A program made the translations under genes and the position numbers. Below are positions 8,432 through 15,819 of a DNA stretch of 21,889 bases, piece after piece (position 1 is the first letter of the stretch; each line of letters starts with the position of its first letter). The stretch spans positions 1 through 21,889 of the forward strand of contig CAUTAF010000014.1 in the NCBI GenBank assembly GCA_963536495.1. Direction: 5' to 3'. The DNA comes from CAJPPJ01 sp963536495. GTDB taxonomy: Bacteria; Bacillota_I; Bacilli_A; RF39; UBA660. The notes beneath the pieces are model-generated. The model worked only from the letters and a program-made list of their open reading frames with translations, was not told where the DNA came from and made no database searches.

Positions 8432-9826
8432 TTATTTAAACTCAACTTTTTCTTCTACTTCTTCTGATTTAGTATATTTTTCTAATAGTTCAGGGTGTTC
8501 AAACTCTAATAATTTTTTGTTAATTCTTTGTTGAGTTGATTTTTTACCCCTTAAAAAGTAGAAATGTTTTGTATCTATTGTAGGTAGTTCTTTTAAGTTG
8601 TTTTCTTCAATCATTCTTAAAAGTGTTTCTGTATCTACTATACTTTGATTTTCTAATTCTTCTTTTACTTGAACTAATTTATTTCTCATAGTGCTAATTC
8701 CTTTTAGTTCTTCATCTGTTACATTCTCACTTATTTTAGCTTTGAAATTTTCAAAGTTTTCTTCAAGTTTTGCTATTTCTCTATTTTCTATCTCCATAAA
8801 AGGTGTATATTTGATAATTTTACCTCTTATACTATCATTCGTTACAACTTCTACTTCCTTAATGTAATTTTGATAAATGCTTGGATTTTCCTTTTTAAAT
8901 GCTTTAGTATCAAACTTATTAGATACAGTAGCACTTTTATATTTAAAGAAATCATATTTACCATTTTTTATCTTTTCTTTTATGAAATCTTGATTGATAA
9001 ACTCTACCATATTTTTTTCAATACCATTTATGATGTTTTTATCTTCAAAGAAATCATCTAAACTTTCCATTACTTTAGACATTTTTTCAAAATTTTCTCT
9101 GTCTTTTTCTGTTTCAAGTTTTCCATATATTTTACACATTATTTCAAAATTATTATTTCTTTTTGCCATTTCAAAATCTATATTTTTAAAGTTTTCAATA
9201 CAGAAAAAGATTTTCTTTTCAAGTTCTTCGTTATAATCAATTTCTGTAAAGTGTATTCTGTTTTTATCAAACAGTTTACTTGCAACTTCATTTAATTTTT
9301 CATCACTAGCATTACTTTCTAATAATTCATTTATAACTTCTTCTTCTTCTTTAGTTCTTCCATACTCAGCAAGTATACACTTTTTCACATCATACATAGC
9401 CATATAGAAATGTATCTGCACTATGTAATCAGTTTTATCTTCGTGTTCTCCATTATTTGTCTTAACTTCTAATAACAAAGAATTTTTACTATCATATCCA
9501 TCACAATTTGCTCTTAATCCCAACTCTTCACTTGTTTTACAACAAGGTACAGTGTTCATATTGAATTTTTTATTTGCAACCTCTCTTATAAAAGGTTCAA
9601 ATATATGTCCGAACTCTGTATAAAGAGTTTTCTTATTTTCATAAGGTATTACCTTATTTTTAAGTTGTGCTAACTTATTTGGCTTAGTAAATCCTGATAT
9701 GCCTAATATAATCGGTATATCACTTCCACCAATATATTGACTTCTATCAATTTCTACTGTTTCCTGTCCACTATCAACAATTATTTCCATATTTTCTCTT
9801 GTTTCTCTAACTTTTTCTAATAACAT
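8432..9826 (-). CDS. YqaJ-like (lambda exonuclease family) recombination nuclease
   Basis: YqaJ/lambda-Exo proteins degrade one strand of duplex ends to load an annealing protein for phage or plasmid recombination. This 464-residue protein has the family signature in order: IGGSDIPIILGISGF (32-46), a glutamate in FGHIFEPFIREVA (72-84), a central DGYD, LLLEVKTNN (PD-(D/E)xK core near 137-145) and DYIVQIHFYMAMYDV (near 152-166). The later KFDTKAFKKENPSIYQNYIK block is typical of phage members. About 100 extra C-terminal residues form a charged helical tail. It has its own regulon promoter (9877-9905) with a different leader from the other units (AAAGGA 11 bases before ATG). No RecT/Erf/Red-beta partner is next to it. 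Confidence 0.9.
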   Translation of the reverse strand: MLLEKVRETRENMEIIVDSGQETVEIDRSQYIGGSDIPIILGISGFTKPNKLAQLKNKVIPYENKKTLYTEFGHIFEPFIREVANKKFNMNTVPCCKTSEELGLRANCDGYDSKNSLLLEVKTNNGEHEDKTDYIVQIHFYMAMYDVKKCILAEYGRTKEEEEVINELLESNASDEKLNEVASKLFDKNRIHFTEIDYNEELEKKIFFCIENFKNIDFEMAKRNNNFEIMCKIYGKLETEKDRENFEKMSKVMESLDDFFEDKNIINGIEKNMVEFINQDFIKEKIKNGKYDFFKYKSATVSNKFDTKAFKKENPSIYQNYIKEVEVVTNDSIRGKIIKYTPFMEIENREIAKLEENFENFKAKISENVTDEELKGISTMRNKLVQVKEELENQSIVDTETLLRMIEENNLKELPTIDTKHFYFLRGKKSTQQRINKKLLEFEHPELLEKYTKSEEVEEKVEFK

Positions 9827-9876
9827 TCTACCACTTTTCCTTTCATTTGAAATGTTTATTTAATTATCTTGATTAT

Positions 9877-9905
9877 ATTATAGCATAATATATATATTAT
9901 GTCAA
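9877..9905 (-). promoter_or_regulatory. Regulon promoter/operator, copy 3 (YqaJ)
   Basis: TTGACA (9900-9905), 17-bp spacer with the invariant palindrome, TATAAT (9877-9882). The leader downstream differs from the other copies, so the operator alone is conserved here, which supports it as the functional site. Confidence 0.9.
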
Positions 9906-9916
9906 TAATTTATAAA

Positions 9917-9940
9917 CAAAAAAGTGGGGTTACCCCCACT
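9917..9940 (-). terminator. Terminator of the 214-aa gene
   Basis: On the minus strand AGTGGGG and CCCCACT form a short stem followed by TTTTTTG, 3 bp after the stop codon. Confidence 0.85.
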
Positions 9941-9942
9941 CT

Positions 9943-10587
9943 TTATTGATATTGATTAAACTTCTTTCTAAAGTGTTCTCTATCATATTCAACAGTTTTT
10001 AATCCTGTATAAGTAGTTAGGAAATTAATTATTTCTATTGTTTTTTTAAATTCTTCTTCATATACATTATCATATACCCAATATTTAGGAACTTCATAAG
10101 GGTTATAAGTCAATTCGTTTTCAATGACTTTTTTAAAATTAAGTCCACTACTTTCATTTTTTAAGAAATTCCATTTACAATAGCTTTTTTCTTTATCTAA
10201 AAGAATATCTACCAATATTCTTCCATCATCACAATCTTGTGTCAAAACACAATCCCAAAATTCTTTTTCAGTTAAATCATTCAAACTTACTTTTTTATCT
10301 TTTGTGATTTTTTCACATTCTTTTGAAATTAATTTATCTGTAATAATTTTTAAGAAATTTTGTTTTTTTAATTTATTATCATTTGTTGTTTGATTTATCT
10401 TTCCAAATTTCTCATCTTTCAAATCATAAATATAACTTCTTACTTCAAGAAATAAAGAAATTAAACTTTCAAACATTATATTTGAATATCCACCCCATTG
10501 ATAATGGAAAATAGCTCTTTCTATATGTTCTGTTCCATTTTCTTCTACATATCTAACATTAATTCCTATTTGTGTTCTTTGCCCCAT
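9943..10587 (-). CDS. MGQRTQ-family hypothetical protein (214 aa)
   Basis: Function unknown. It shares with the other 214-aa protein (18317-18961) the start MGQRTQI, HYQWGGYSNIMF (28-39), a central DCDDGRILVDILL with a following YCKWNFL, and a C-terminal EYDREHFRKKF. From memory, small phage and plasmid proteins beginning MGQRTQ with a nearby H-x-QWG are common, but I know no assigned activity. The invariant His/Gln/Trp and the Cys-Asp pair could be functional. It forms a complete single-gene cassette: regulon promoter, shared leader with AAGGAGTGATGA, gene, terminator. Confidence 0.87.
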   Translation of the reverse strand: MGQRTQIGINVRYVEENGTEHIERAIFHYQWGGYSNIMFESLISLFLEVRSYIYDLKDEKFGKINQTTNDNKLKKQNFLKIITDKLISKECEKITKDKKVSLNDLTEKEFWDCVLTQDCDDGRILVDILLDKEKSYCKWNFLKNESSGLNFKKVIENELTYNPYEVPKYWVYDNVYEEEFKKTIEIINFLTTYTGLKTVEYDREHFRKKFNQYQ

Positions 10588-10640
10588 AAATCATCACTCC
10601 TTATTTAATTAAAATGTTTCATTTTTCCTTTGGTAAGCAT

Positions 10641-10669
10641 ATTATACCATAATATATATATTATGTCAA
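10641..10669 (-). promoter_or_regulatory. Regulon promoter/operator, copy 4 (214-aa gene)
   Basis: TTGACA (10664-10669), 17-bp spacer with the invariant palindrome, TATAAT (10641-10646). A second inverted repeat lies 8 bp upstream of the -35 box. Confidence 0.92.
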
Positions 10670-10677
10670 GGACAAAA

Positions 10678-10693
10678 TAGACAACATTGTCTA
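10678..10693. promoter_or_regulatory. Upstream inverted repeat TAGACAA-N2-TTGTCTA
   Basis: A perfect inverted repeat with a CA centre, 8 bp upstream of the -35 box. Equivalent repeats sit 9 bp upstream of the promoters at 19978 and 21800. It suggests a second regulator binding some units. Confidence 0.6.
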
Positions 10694-10719
10694 TCAAAGA
10701 TAAAATAATAAAAATAAAC

Positions 10720-10744
10720 AAAAAAGCAAGGAGTGAACCTTGCT
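10720..10744 (-). terminator. Terminator of the first 233-aa gene
   Basis: AGCAAGG and CCTTGCT stem, with T-rich sequence following on the minus strand, 20 bp past the stop codon. Confidence 0.85.
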
Positions 10745-10763
10745 CTCTTTTTTTTATTTAATC

Positions 10764-11465
10764 TTACCATTCTCTTTCTAGGAAGATTTTTTCTGAAATA
10801 TCTTCATATTCTTTTAGTTTTCTTTCTAACTCATCAGACATATTGTAGTAATCATCTTCATAGAATTGTATTTCTAAATCTTTCCAAGATGATATAAGCG
10901 ATTTATCAAAGTTTAGATTTTCTTTAAATTCTCTATGACATTCTGTTTTTTTTACTTCTTCCCAATCCACATCTGAAATATAAAAATCTCCACCACCTTG
11001 TGAAGTTTCAGAACTTCTTGTTAATAATGCCAATGGCGATACTACTAATCCTTTTGTAAATTTATATATATTGAAATATTGTTTCTTACTATCACATACT
11101 ATATAACCTAACATTGAATTAGATGTTAAATTATATTCTTCTTCTAGCTTTAGTTTTGCTCTTATGAACTTTCCTAGTTCTTTCACATTAAAACTTGTTT
11201 TTTTAAACCCACTATGCCAAGCTAATTGATTTTTAAATGTTCCGTCCTCATCATAATCACATATTGTATTTACAACAACAGGTGTTCCTATCTTTTTAAG
11301 TATAAAATATAATGCTTGTGTTATAGGAGTATCATTGTAAAAACTTTCTAAAAATTTTAAGCCACCTATATATTCTTTTAATCTTAACTTTTTTTCTAAA
11401 TTAGAAGTTTTACAATTAATCTTATTTTCTTCATTTACAACTTGATAACCATAATATGCACCCAT
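10764..11465 (-). CDS. MGAYYGYQ-family hypothetical protein (233 aa, copy 1)
   Basis: Function unknown. It is a close paralogue of the protein at 21048-21749: the same length, the same start MGAYYGYQVVN, and long identical stretches such as YFILKKIGTPVVVNTICDYD and SPLALLTRSSETSQGGGDF. The acidic DYDEDG and the GGG loop are the most conserved parts. It has no signal peptide or membrane helix. It forms a complete cassette with regulon promoter, type-II leader (ACTT/ATCAAAAGAAAAGC-like), AAGGAGTGATGA and terminator. Its neighbour downstream is the 214-aa family. Confidence 0.87.
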   Translation of the reverse strand: MGAYYGYQVVNEENKINCKTSNLEKKLRLKEYIGGLKFLESFYNDTPITQALYFILKKIGTPVVVNTICDYDEDGTFKNQLAWHSGFKKTSFNVKELGKFIRAKLKLEEEYNLTSNSMLGYIVCDSKKQYFNIYKFTKGLVVSPLALLTRSSETSQGGGDFYISDVDWEEVKKTECHREFKENLNFDKSLISSWKDLEIQFYEDDYYNMSDELERKLKEYEDISEKIFLEREW

Positions 11466-11515
11466 AATCTCATCACTCCTTATTTAATTTTATTAGCTTT
11501 TCTTTTGGTAACTAT

Positions 11516-11544
11516 ATTATATCATAATATATATATTATGTCAA
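11516..11544 (-). promoter_or_regulatory. Regulon promoter/operator, copy 5 (233-aa copy 1)
   Basis: TTGACA (11539-11544), 17-bp spacer with the invariant palindrome, TATAAT (11516-11521). Confidence 0.92.
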
Positions 11545-11572
11545 GTAAGACTTTCATCAAGCAAGACTTTCA
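11541..11572. repeat. Tandem 16-bp repeat beside the promoter
   Basis: TCAAGTAAGACTTTCA is followed directly by TCAAGCAAGACTTTCA (one difference). The first copy starts inside the -35 box. It may be an upstream regulatory site or a duplication slip. Confidence 0.7.
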
Positions 11573-11574
11573 TT

Positions 11575-11604
11575 AAAAAAAGTGAGTTTTTTTATTCTCA
11601 CTTT
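11575..11604 (-). terminator. Terminator of the 375/581/Panacea operon
   Basis: AAAGTGAG and CTCACTTT (11579-11586 with 11597-11604) are followed on the minus strand by TTTTAATG. The 120 bp between it and the Panacea gene stop are an AT-rich 3' untranslated region with weak ACTCA/TGAGT pairing. Confidence 0.75.
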
Positions 11605-11725
11605 CTTTAATGTAAAACTTTATTTTTTTATTTTTTAAATCTTTTTGATATAAAATATCACTCAAATTTAAAAAACTTTAAAAAAGGCTACGCTATGAGT
11701 TTAAATTTTAAGTTATAGTATTTTC

Positions 11726-12154
11726 TTATTCTTTCATATCATCTAAAGTGATAAGTTTTTTATATCCATTTCCTTTATCATATTTGTTCTCCCAAACTTC
11801 ATTCTTCATAGAAGAAATTTCCCAAGATTTCTTTTTAGAAAATTCATCTATATAATTTAACAAAAAATCTTCAAGTTCTATTTTATTGATTTTTTCTAAA
11901 TGAGTTTTGTACTCAATGTCAGTTAAAACTATTTTCAATGAAGAAAAAACACAAAATTCGTTATAGACTTCTCTTATCATAGTTCCAAAATCCCAAGCAT
12001 ATATTTTTTCTTTAAATAATGGCACTTTATTTCTTTCTAAATTCATTTTTTGTAAGAAAAATAATAATTTTTGTAATTGTAAATGGCTAATAGGATTTTT
12101 ATTATCATTTGTTCTTTTTATTATAAAATACGATAAATCAATAACATCAATCAT
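11726..12154 (-). CDS. Panacea/SocA-like (DUF4065, GepA-type) protein
   Basis: Panacea-domain proteins act as antitoxins for many unrelated toxins, and SocA is a proteolytic adaptor antitoxin. The 142-residue protein shows the family pattern: VIDLSYFIIKR (3-13), ISHLQLQKLLFFLQ (23-36), a PLF..KIYAWDFGTMIREVYNEF block (46-69). The ATG at 12154 (AAAGGAG 6 bases upstream) is chosen over an upstream in-frame ATG at 12271, because that longer start lies inside the 581-aa gene and adds only a Lys-rich stretch. It is the third gene of the operon, 31 bp after the 581-aa gene. No neighbour looks like a small toxin; the 581-aa protein is the obvious candidate partner by position only. Confidence 0.82.
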   Translation of the reverse strand: MIDVIDLSYFIIKRTNDNKNPISHLQLQKLLFFLQKMNLERNKVPLFKEKIYAWDFGTMIREVYNEFCVFSSLKIVLTDIEYKTHLEKINKIELEDFLLNYIDEFSKKKSWEISSMKNEVWENKYDKGNGYKKLITLDDMKE

Positions 12155-12185
12155 TTTTTCTCCTTTACTTTCTTTTTTTATTTTT

Positions 12186-13931
12186 TTAAAAAAATTCTTT
12201 TTCTTTACTTTTTTCATTATTTTTAATTTCTTGTTTCTCATAGTATTTGGTTTTACCAAAATATTTTTCAAATTTAACTTCTACTAAAAAATCATAATTG
12301 TTAGGATTAAAATTTTCTATAATTTTATTCACTTCTTTCTGAAAAACTAATATGTTATATTTTTTTAATATTTCTTTACTAAAATCTTTTTTTATTTCTT
12401 TATTTTCTTTTAAAAATTCCTTTATCTCTTCTTCTTTTTTATAAGGTTTCTTTTCTCCTAAATAGATAGCGAAAGCATTTTTTATAAATTCGTTTTCTTT
12501 CCTTAATGTTCCTGTTTCTTTATTTTTATAATTTATTTGTAAATCTTGAAATTTAACAGATGGGTATTTTTCACTTTCTATATCTTTAAAATCATCAATT
12601 ATTGTTTGTGTAACTTCGACAACTTTATTTGATAAAAATTCTTTAGCATTTTTTTTATAAATTTCAAAATCATAAGTATCATTATCATTTTTTTCTAAAA
12701 ATTCTTTTATTCTTTTTTTACCATCTATTTCAACTAAATGTAAACCATTATAGCTAAACTCTTTATCTTCTTTTAAAATCATTTTTTCTAAAAATTCTTC
12801 AGCATTATATTTCATAAAAATTCTTTTTTCAAAAAAGTTATCCATATTTTTTAAAGTATTTGTTTTAATACTTTCTATATCATCAAAAGAATTTAAAGTC
12901 ATAACAGAATTAGCTTTTACATCATTTACAATATCTTCCCAAGTTTCATTTTCCCTAGTTTTGATAAGATTATCATATATTTTTCCATTAATTTTTTTTA
13001 ATTCATCTAATTTTATATAAAAATTTCCATAAGGGAGTTTTCTTTCTTTTGTATAAGTATATACATAATCTTTACTTGTTAAAAGTAATCCTAAATCATT
13101 TAGATTATCATATCCACCTTGATGATATTTTTCCTTGCCTAAATCAATATATAAATGTGTTGGTTGAGAATAAGTGTTATTTTTTAAATCTTTGTATGAT
13201 AACTTAAAATCTTGTTCTATTTCTATTTTAAAGTCTTTATTAATAATCTCATTATAATATCCATTTTTTAAATAATCTACTAAATTTTCATAACCATCTT
13301 GTTCATTAGCAATTTTTTTAGTAAATTCTTCAAAAACTTGTTTTTTAAAATCTGTATAATTATCAGCTTTATATTCTTTTATTTTTATTTTATTATTATA
13401 TTGAATAGCTTTAAATTCTATATCATCATTTTCTTTTTTTATAATTATCTCAAACCCTAACTTATCAACAGTTTTCATTCTTGTTAATACACTTTTTACT
13501 TCTGAAAAATTTTCTTCAAAATCTATCGCTCTTTTTAGTTTTTCAAAGTTTAAATCAAATACAGGTTTATATATCTCGCTTGAATGTTCTTTTAAATATT
13601 CATCTTTATAATAATCTAAAATAACTTCTCTATTTTCAATAGCACTTTCTTCATCTAATTTTAAATTGTTTTCAAGATTAGATAAATCATTAATAGTTTT
13701 CTTTAAATTATCAGGCTCAAACTTATAAAAAGTAAATGTTTTATTTTTGTTTTCTTGAATATTTTCTTTTATATCTTTAAAAACATTATTAAAATTTTCC
13801 CAATTTTCTTTGTATTTTTTTATTATATTTTTATCTACTCCATCATTACATTCAATTATTTTGTAAATGCTTTTCATACTATTAGTCAAATTAATTTTTG
13901 CTAATATGCTATTTTTACTAAGAATACTCAT
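12186..13931 (-). CDS. Large charged hypothetical protein (581 aa)
   Basis: I do not recognise it. It is a 581-residue Lys/Glu/Asn-rich, mainly helical protein with no evident nucleotide-binding, nuclease or membrane motif. A less charged block near 250-300 (QPTHLYIDLGKEKYHQGGYDNLNDLG) may be a folded domain. It ends KEKEFF, the same ending as the upstream 375-aa protein. Both also share an identical leader, TTGAGGTGGAAAT, directly before the ATG. The gap from the 375-aa gene is 33 bp. It is the middle gene of the operon and could be a tethering, structural or transfer-related protein; its function is open. Confidence 0.85.
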   Translation of the reverse strand: MSILSKNSILAKINLTNSMKSIYKIIECNDGVDKNIIKKYKENWENFNNVFKDIKENIQENKNKTFTFYKFEPDNLKKTINDLSNLENNLKLDEESAIENREVILDYYKDEYLKEHSSEIYKPVFDLNFEKLKRAIDFEENFSEVKSVLTRMKTVDKLGFEIIIKKENDDIEFKAIQYNNKIKIKEYKADNYTDFKKQVFEEFTKKIANEQDGYENLVDYLKNGYYNEIINKDFKIEIEQDFKLSYKDLKNNTYSQPTHLYIDLGKEKYHQGGYDNLNDLGLLLTSKDYVYTYTKERKLPYGNFYIKLDELKKINGKIYDNLIKTRENETWEDIVNDVKANSVMTLNSFDDIESIKTNTLKNMDNFFEKRIFMKYNAEEFLEKMILKEDKEFSYNGLHLVEIDGKKRIKEFLEKNDNDTYDFEIYKKNAKEFLSNKVVEVTQTIIDDFKDIESEKYPSVKFQDLQINYKNKETGTLRKENEFIKNAFAIYLGEKKPYKKEEEIKEFLKENKEIKKDFSKEILKKYNILVFQKEVNKIIENFNPNNYDFLVEVKFEKYFGKTKYYEKQEIKNNEKSKEKEFF

Positions 13932-13964
13932 ATTTCCACCTCAATTATTATTTCCATAGGTTTT

Positions 13965-15092
13965 TTAAAAAAATTCTTTTTCTAAATTTTCATTTTTTTC
14001 TTTTTTTGTTTCTTTATATTCTTTTACTTCAATAGTATTACTTCCTTTCAGTTCTTTTTCGTATTCTTTCATATTTTCAATTTTATGTTTTTCGTTATAA
14101 TTAGTTTCAAGTTCTTCTTTTTCAAATGAATTTACTTTTAAATCATATTCTCCAAAATATCCATCAATCAATAATGAAGTTTTGTAATTATTAAAAGCCA
14201 AACTTATATCTGTACCATTGGCAATTAGTTTTTCTGTATCTTTTCTAAAATTACTATATATTTCTTCTGTTATTTCATCATATAATTTTAAATTATCACT
14301 TTCAAACTTTAAAACTTTAGGAATAAAATTTTCAATTTTCTTTAAAGAGTTATCACTGATGAAATCACTTACTTTCATAACTTCCATTATAGACAAACTG
14401 TCAATAAATTCTATAACATTAAGTTCATAACTTCCTTTATTCTCTTGAGTTTCAAGTTCTTTTATTTTGCTACAATCAACAGTTATATTAAATTCTTTAT
14501 CTCTTTCTTTAAAATAAAAATCTATTGGTAAACCTTTATCTGTACTTTCTTTATGAAAAAACTTAGTATTAAATTCTCTTTGTATTGTAAAATTAGCGAC
14601 ATCAGAAAGTTTTTCTTTAATTTCTTTTTCTTCAAAACCTTTTTCTTTACATTTTTCTATTTCTTTTTGTATTTTTTTAAATGTTTTTACATAAACATCT
14701 TTTCTAAAATCTTCAAAACTTTCCATTTCATTTGTAAGACCATATTGTTTAATTTTATTTTTCAAGTCTTTACTTTTCTTTTTTTCTTTTTCAGAATATT
14801 TTTCTTCTATTCCTGTAAAATCTTTTCTTAATATATATTCAATTCCACTTTCATTTGTTTTTATACTTTTTAGCAATTCTTCTTTAATCCCTTTTAAGTC
14901 TTCATTATCGGTATTTTCTTTATTATTTAGAAAATTTTCTATTATTTTACTTTCTTTTGCACTTTGACTTTCAAAATCATTATTTTCAATAAATTCACTA
15001 ATCTTTTTATCGTTATCAAACATAACATAATTATTGTTATAAGTATCCAAGTTCATTTCTACATATTTTAAAAATTCTATTTCTTTTTTCAT
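13965..15092 (-). CDS. Large charged hypothetical protein (375 aa)
   Basis: Not recognised. It has 375 residues, Lys/Glu-rich, with probable coiled-coil stretches at 100-180. Near residues 285-305 it carries EKLIANGTDISLAFNNY, similar to LVANGNNFQNAF in the C-terminal part of the relaxase, so the two may share a small domain. It ends LEKEFF like the 581-aa protein. The ribosome site is GAGGTGG. It is the first gene of the operon; its promoter is not a copy of the regulon element, so it is probably controlled separately. Confidence 0.85.
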   Translation of the reverse strand: MKKEIEFLKYVEMNLDTYNNNYVMFDNDKKISEFIENNDFESQSAKESKIIENFLNNKENTDNEDLKGIKEELLKSIKTNESGIEYILRKDFTGIEEKYSEKEKKKSKDLKNKIKQYGLTNEMESFEDFRKDVYVKTFKKIQKEIEKCKEKGFEEKEIKEKLSDVANFTIQREFNTKFFHKESTDKGLPIDFYFKERDKEFNITVDCSKIKELETQENKGSYELNVIEFIDSLSIMEVMKVSDFISDNSLKKIENFIPKVLKFESDNLKLYDEITEEIYSNFRKDTEKLIANGTDISLAFNNYKTSLLIDGYFGEYDLKVNSFEKEELETNYNEKHKIENMKEYEKELKGSNTIEVKEYKETKKEKNENLEKEFF

Positions 15093-15122
15093 ATTTCCAC
15101 CTCAACATATTTTTATAAATAT

Positions 15123-15128
15123 ATTATA
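15123..15128 (-). promoter_or_regulatory. Probable -10 box of the 375/581/Panacea operon
   Basis: TATAAT lies 30 bp upstream of the start codon on the minus strand; the -35 region (TTCTCT at 15146-15151) is poor. No palindrome of the regulon type is present. Read-through from the small transcript units upstream is also possible. Confidence 0.45.
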
Positions 15129-15171
15129 TAATAGATTATGAAATAAGAGAATACTCTTTTATTATTAAAAC

Positions 15172-15194
15172 AAAAAAGCCTCTTGTGAGGCTTT
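15172..15194 (-). terminator. Terminator of small transcript unit 3
   Basis: AAAGCCTC, loop ACAA, GAGGCTTT then TTTTG on the minus strand; a strong GC-rich stem for this DNA. Confidence 0.88.
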
Positions 15195-15271
15195 GATGTT
15201 TGGATTATTACAGTTACATAATATTATTTGAGGGGTTTAATATTACGATTTTTTTATATCTTTATTTGAAC
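15172..15271 (-). ncRNA. Candidate small RNA, unit 3
   Basis: About 100 nt between a good promoter (15278-15306) and a strong terminator (15172-15194) with no ORF. It contains the hairpin TAATATTA / TAATATTA with the C-rich loop AACCCCTCAAA. C-rich loops of this kind are used by Gram-positive small RNAs to pair with Shine-Dalgarno sequences; that role is inference here. Confidence 0.6.
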
Positions 15272-15277
15272 AATTAT

Positions 15278-15306
15278 ATTATACCACAAAAAAATGGCTA
15301 TGTCTA
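15278..15306 (-). promoter_or_regulatory. Promoter of small transcript unit 3
   Basis: TAGACA (15301-15306), 17-bp spacer, extended -10 TGGTATAAT (15278-15286). It lacks the regulon palindrome. Confidence 0.75.
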
Positions 15307-15433
15307 CATCTTTCTGTAATATTTATTTTTTTCAATGTTACACTTTTTTCTTTTTAACTCCAATAGAATTTATAGTTTTATAGTGTAAAATGAAGTGTCT
15401 TTTTTTACAGTTTTTTTTGTATTTTTTAAAAAT

Positions 15434-15465
15434 AAAAATGAGATTACTTCTATAATCTCATTTTT
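15434..15465 (-). terminator. Terminator of small transcript unit 2
   Basis: A 13-bp perfect stem (AAAAATGAGATTA with TAATCTCATTTTT) with a 6-nt loop, followed by T-rich sequence. Confidence 0.85.
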
Positions 15466-15537
15466 AAATCATACTTTTTTCACATACACTGTTAAAAATT
15501 AAGAACTCAAATTTTTAATTTGAAAGGAAATTTCCCT
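15434..15537 (-). ncRNA. Candidate small RNA, unit 2
   Basis: About 104 nt between promoter 15544-15572 and a terminator, no ORF. It contains two self-complementary parts near its 5' end: GGAAATTTCC and CAAATT-N5-AATTTG. Confidence 0.6.
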
Positions 15538-15543
15538 AAATTT

Positions 15544-15572
15544 ATTATATGATTTTTTTAAATTTTTTGCAA
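15544..15572 (-). promoter_or_regulatory. Promoter of small transcript unit 2
   Basis: TTGCAA (15567-15572), 17-bp A/T-tract spacer, TATAAT (15544-15549). Confidence 0.7.
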
Positions 15573-15593
15573 CTTTTATTTTTGAAAATAAAT

Positions 15594-15625
15594 AAAAAAG
15601 AGAATTTAATCAAATTCTCTTTTTT
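15594..15625 (-). terminator. Terminator of small transcript unit 1
   Basis: A 14-bp perfect stem (AAAAAAGAGAATTT with its complement at 15612-15625) with a 4-nt loop. Confidence 0.85.
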
Positions 15626-15673
15626 AAAAATATTATAGGGTTTCTTCTATGGATTTTTTCAGATAATTTTTAC
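15594..15673 (-). ncRNA. Candidate small RNA, unit 1
   Basis: About 80 nt between promoter 15680-15708 and a terminator, with no ORF. Apart from the terminator it looks weakly structured, with a short ACCC segment. Confidence 0.55.
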
Positions 15674-15679
15674 ATTTAT

Positions 15680-15708
15680 ATTATATCATATAGGATTATT
15701 TTTTTCAA
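15680..15708 (-). promoter_or_regulatory. Promoter of small transcript unit 1
   Basis: TTGAAA (15703-15708), 17-bp spacer, extended -10 TGATATAAT (15680-15688). Confidence 0.75.
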
Positions 15709-15747
15709 TTTTATTGTTATAAAATTTATTTTTTATTTTTACAAAAG

Positions 15748-15771
15748 AAAAAAGACTATTTCTAGTCTTTT
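15748..15771 (-). terminator. Terminator of the 94/100-aa operon
   Basis: AAAAGACTA, loop GAAA, TAGTCTTTT then T-rich on the minus strand, about 50 bp after the stop of the 100-aa gene. Confidence 0.85.
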
Positions 15772-15819
15772 CTCCAAAACATTTTTAATATTCAAGGAAA
15801 TTTTATCTATGTAAAAAGT

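Noticed and set aside
10600..10640. Upstream mini-ORF (ATGAAACAT...) in the shared leader
   Set aside because: It is present in some leaders but lost in others (ATA in place of ATG at the 18961 and 6858 genes) and ends at different stops, so it is not conserved.
12155..12271. Longer start for the Panacea gene
   Set aside because: The extra 39 codons overlap the end of the 581-aa gene out of frame and are a Lys-rich shadow; a good ribosome site precedes the internal ATG at 12154.
14553..14831. Plus-strand Phe-rich ORF
   Set aside because: Antisense to the 375-aa gene, low complexity, no Shine-Dalgarno sequence. The other plus-strand ORFs across the window were dropped for the same reason.
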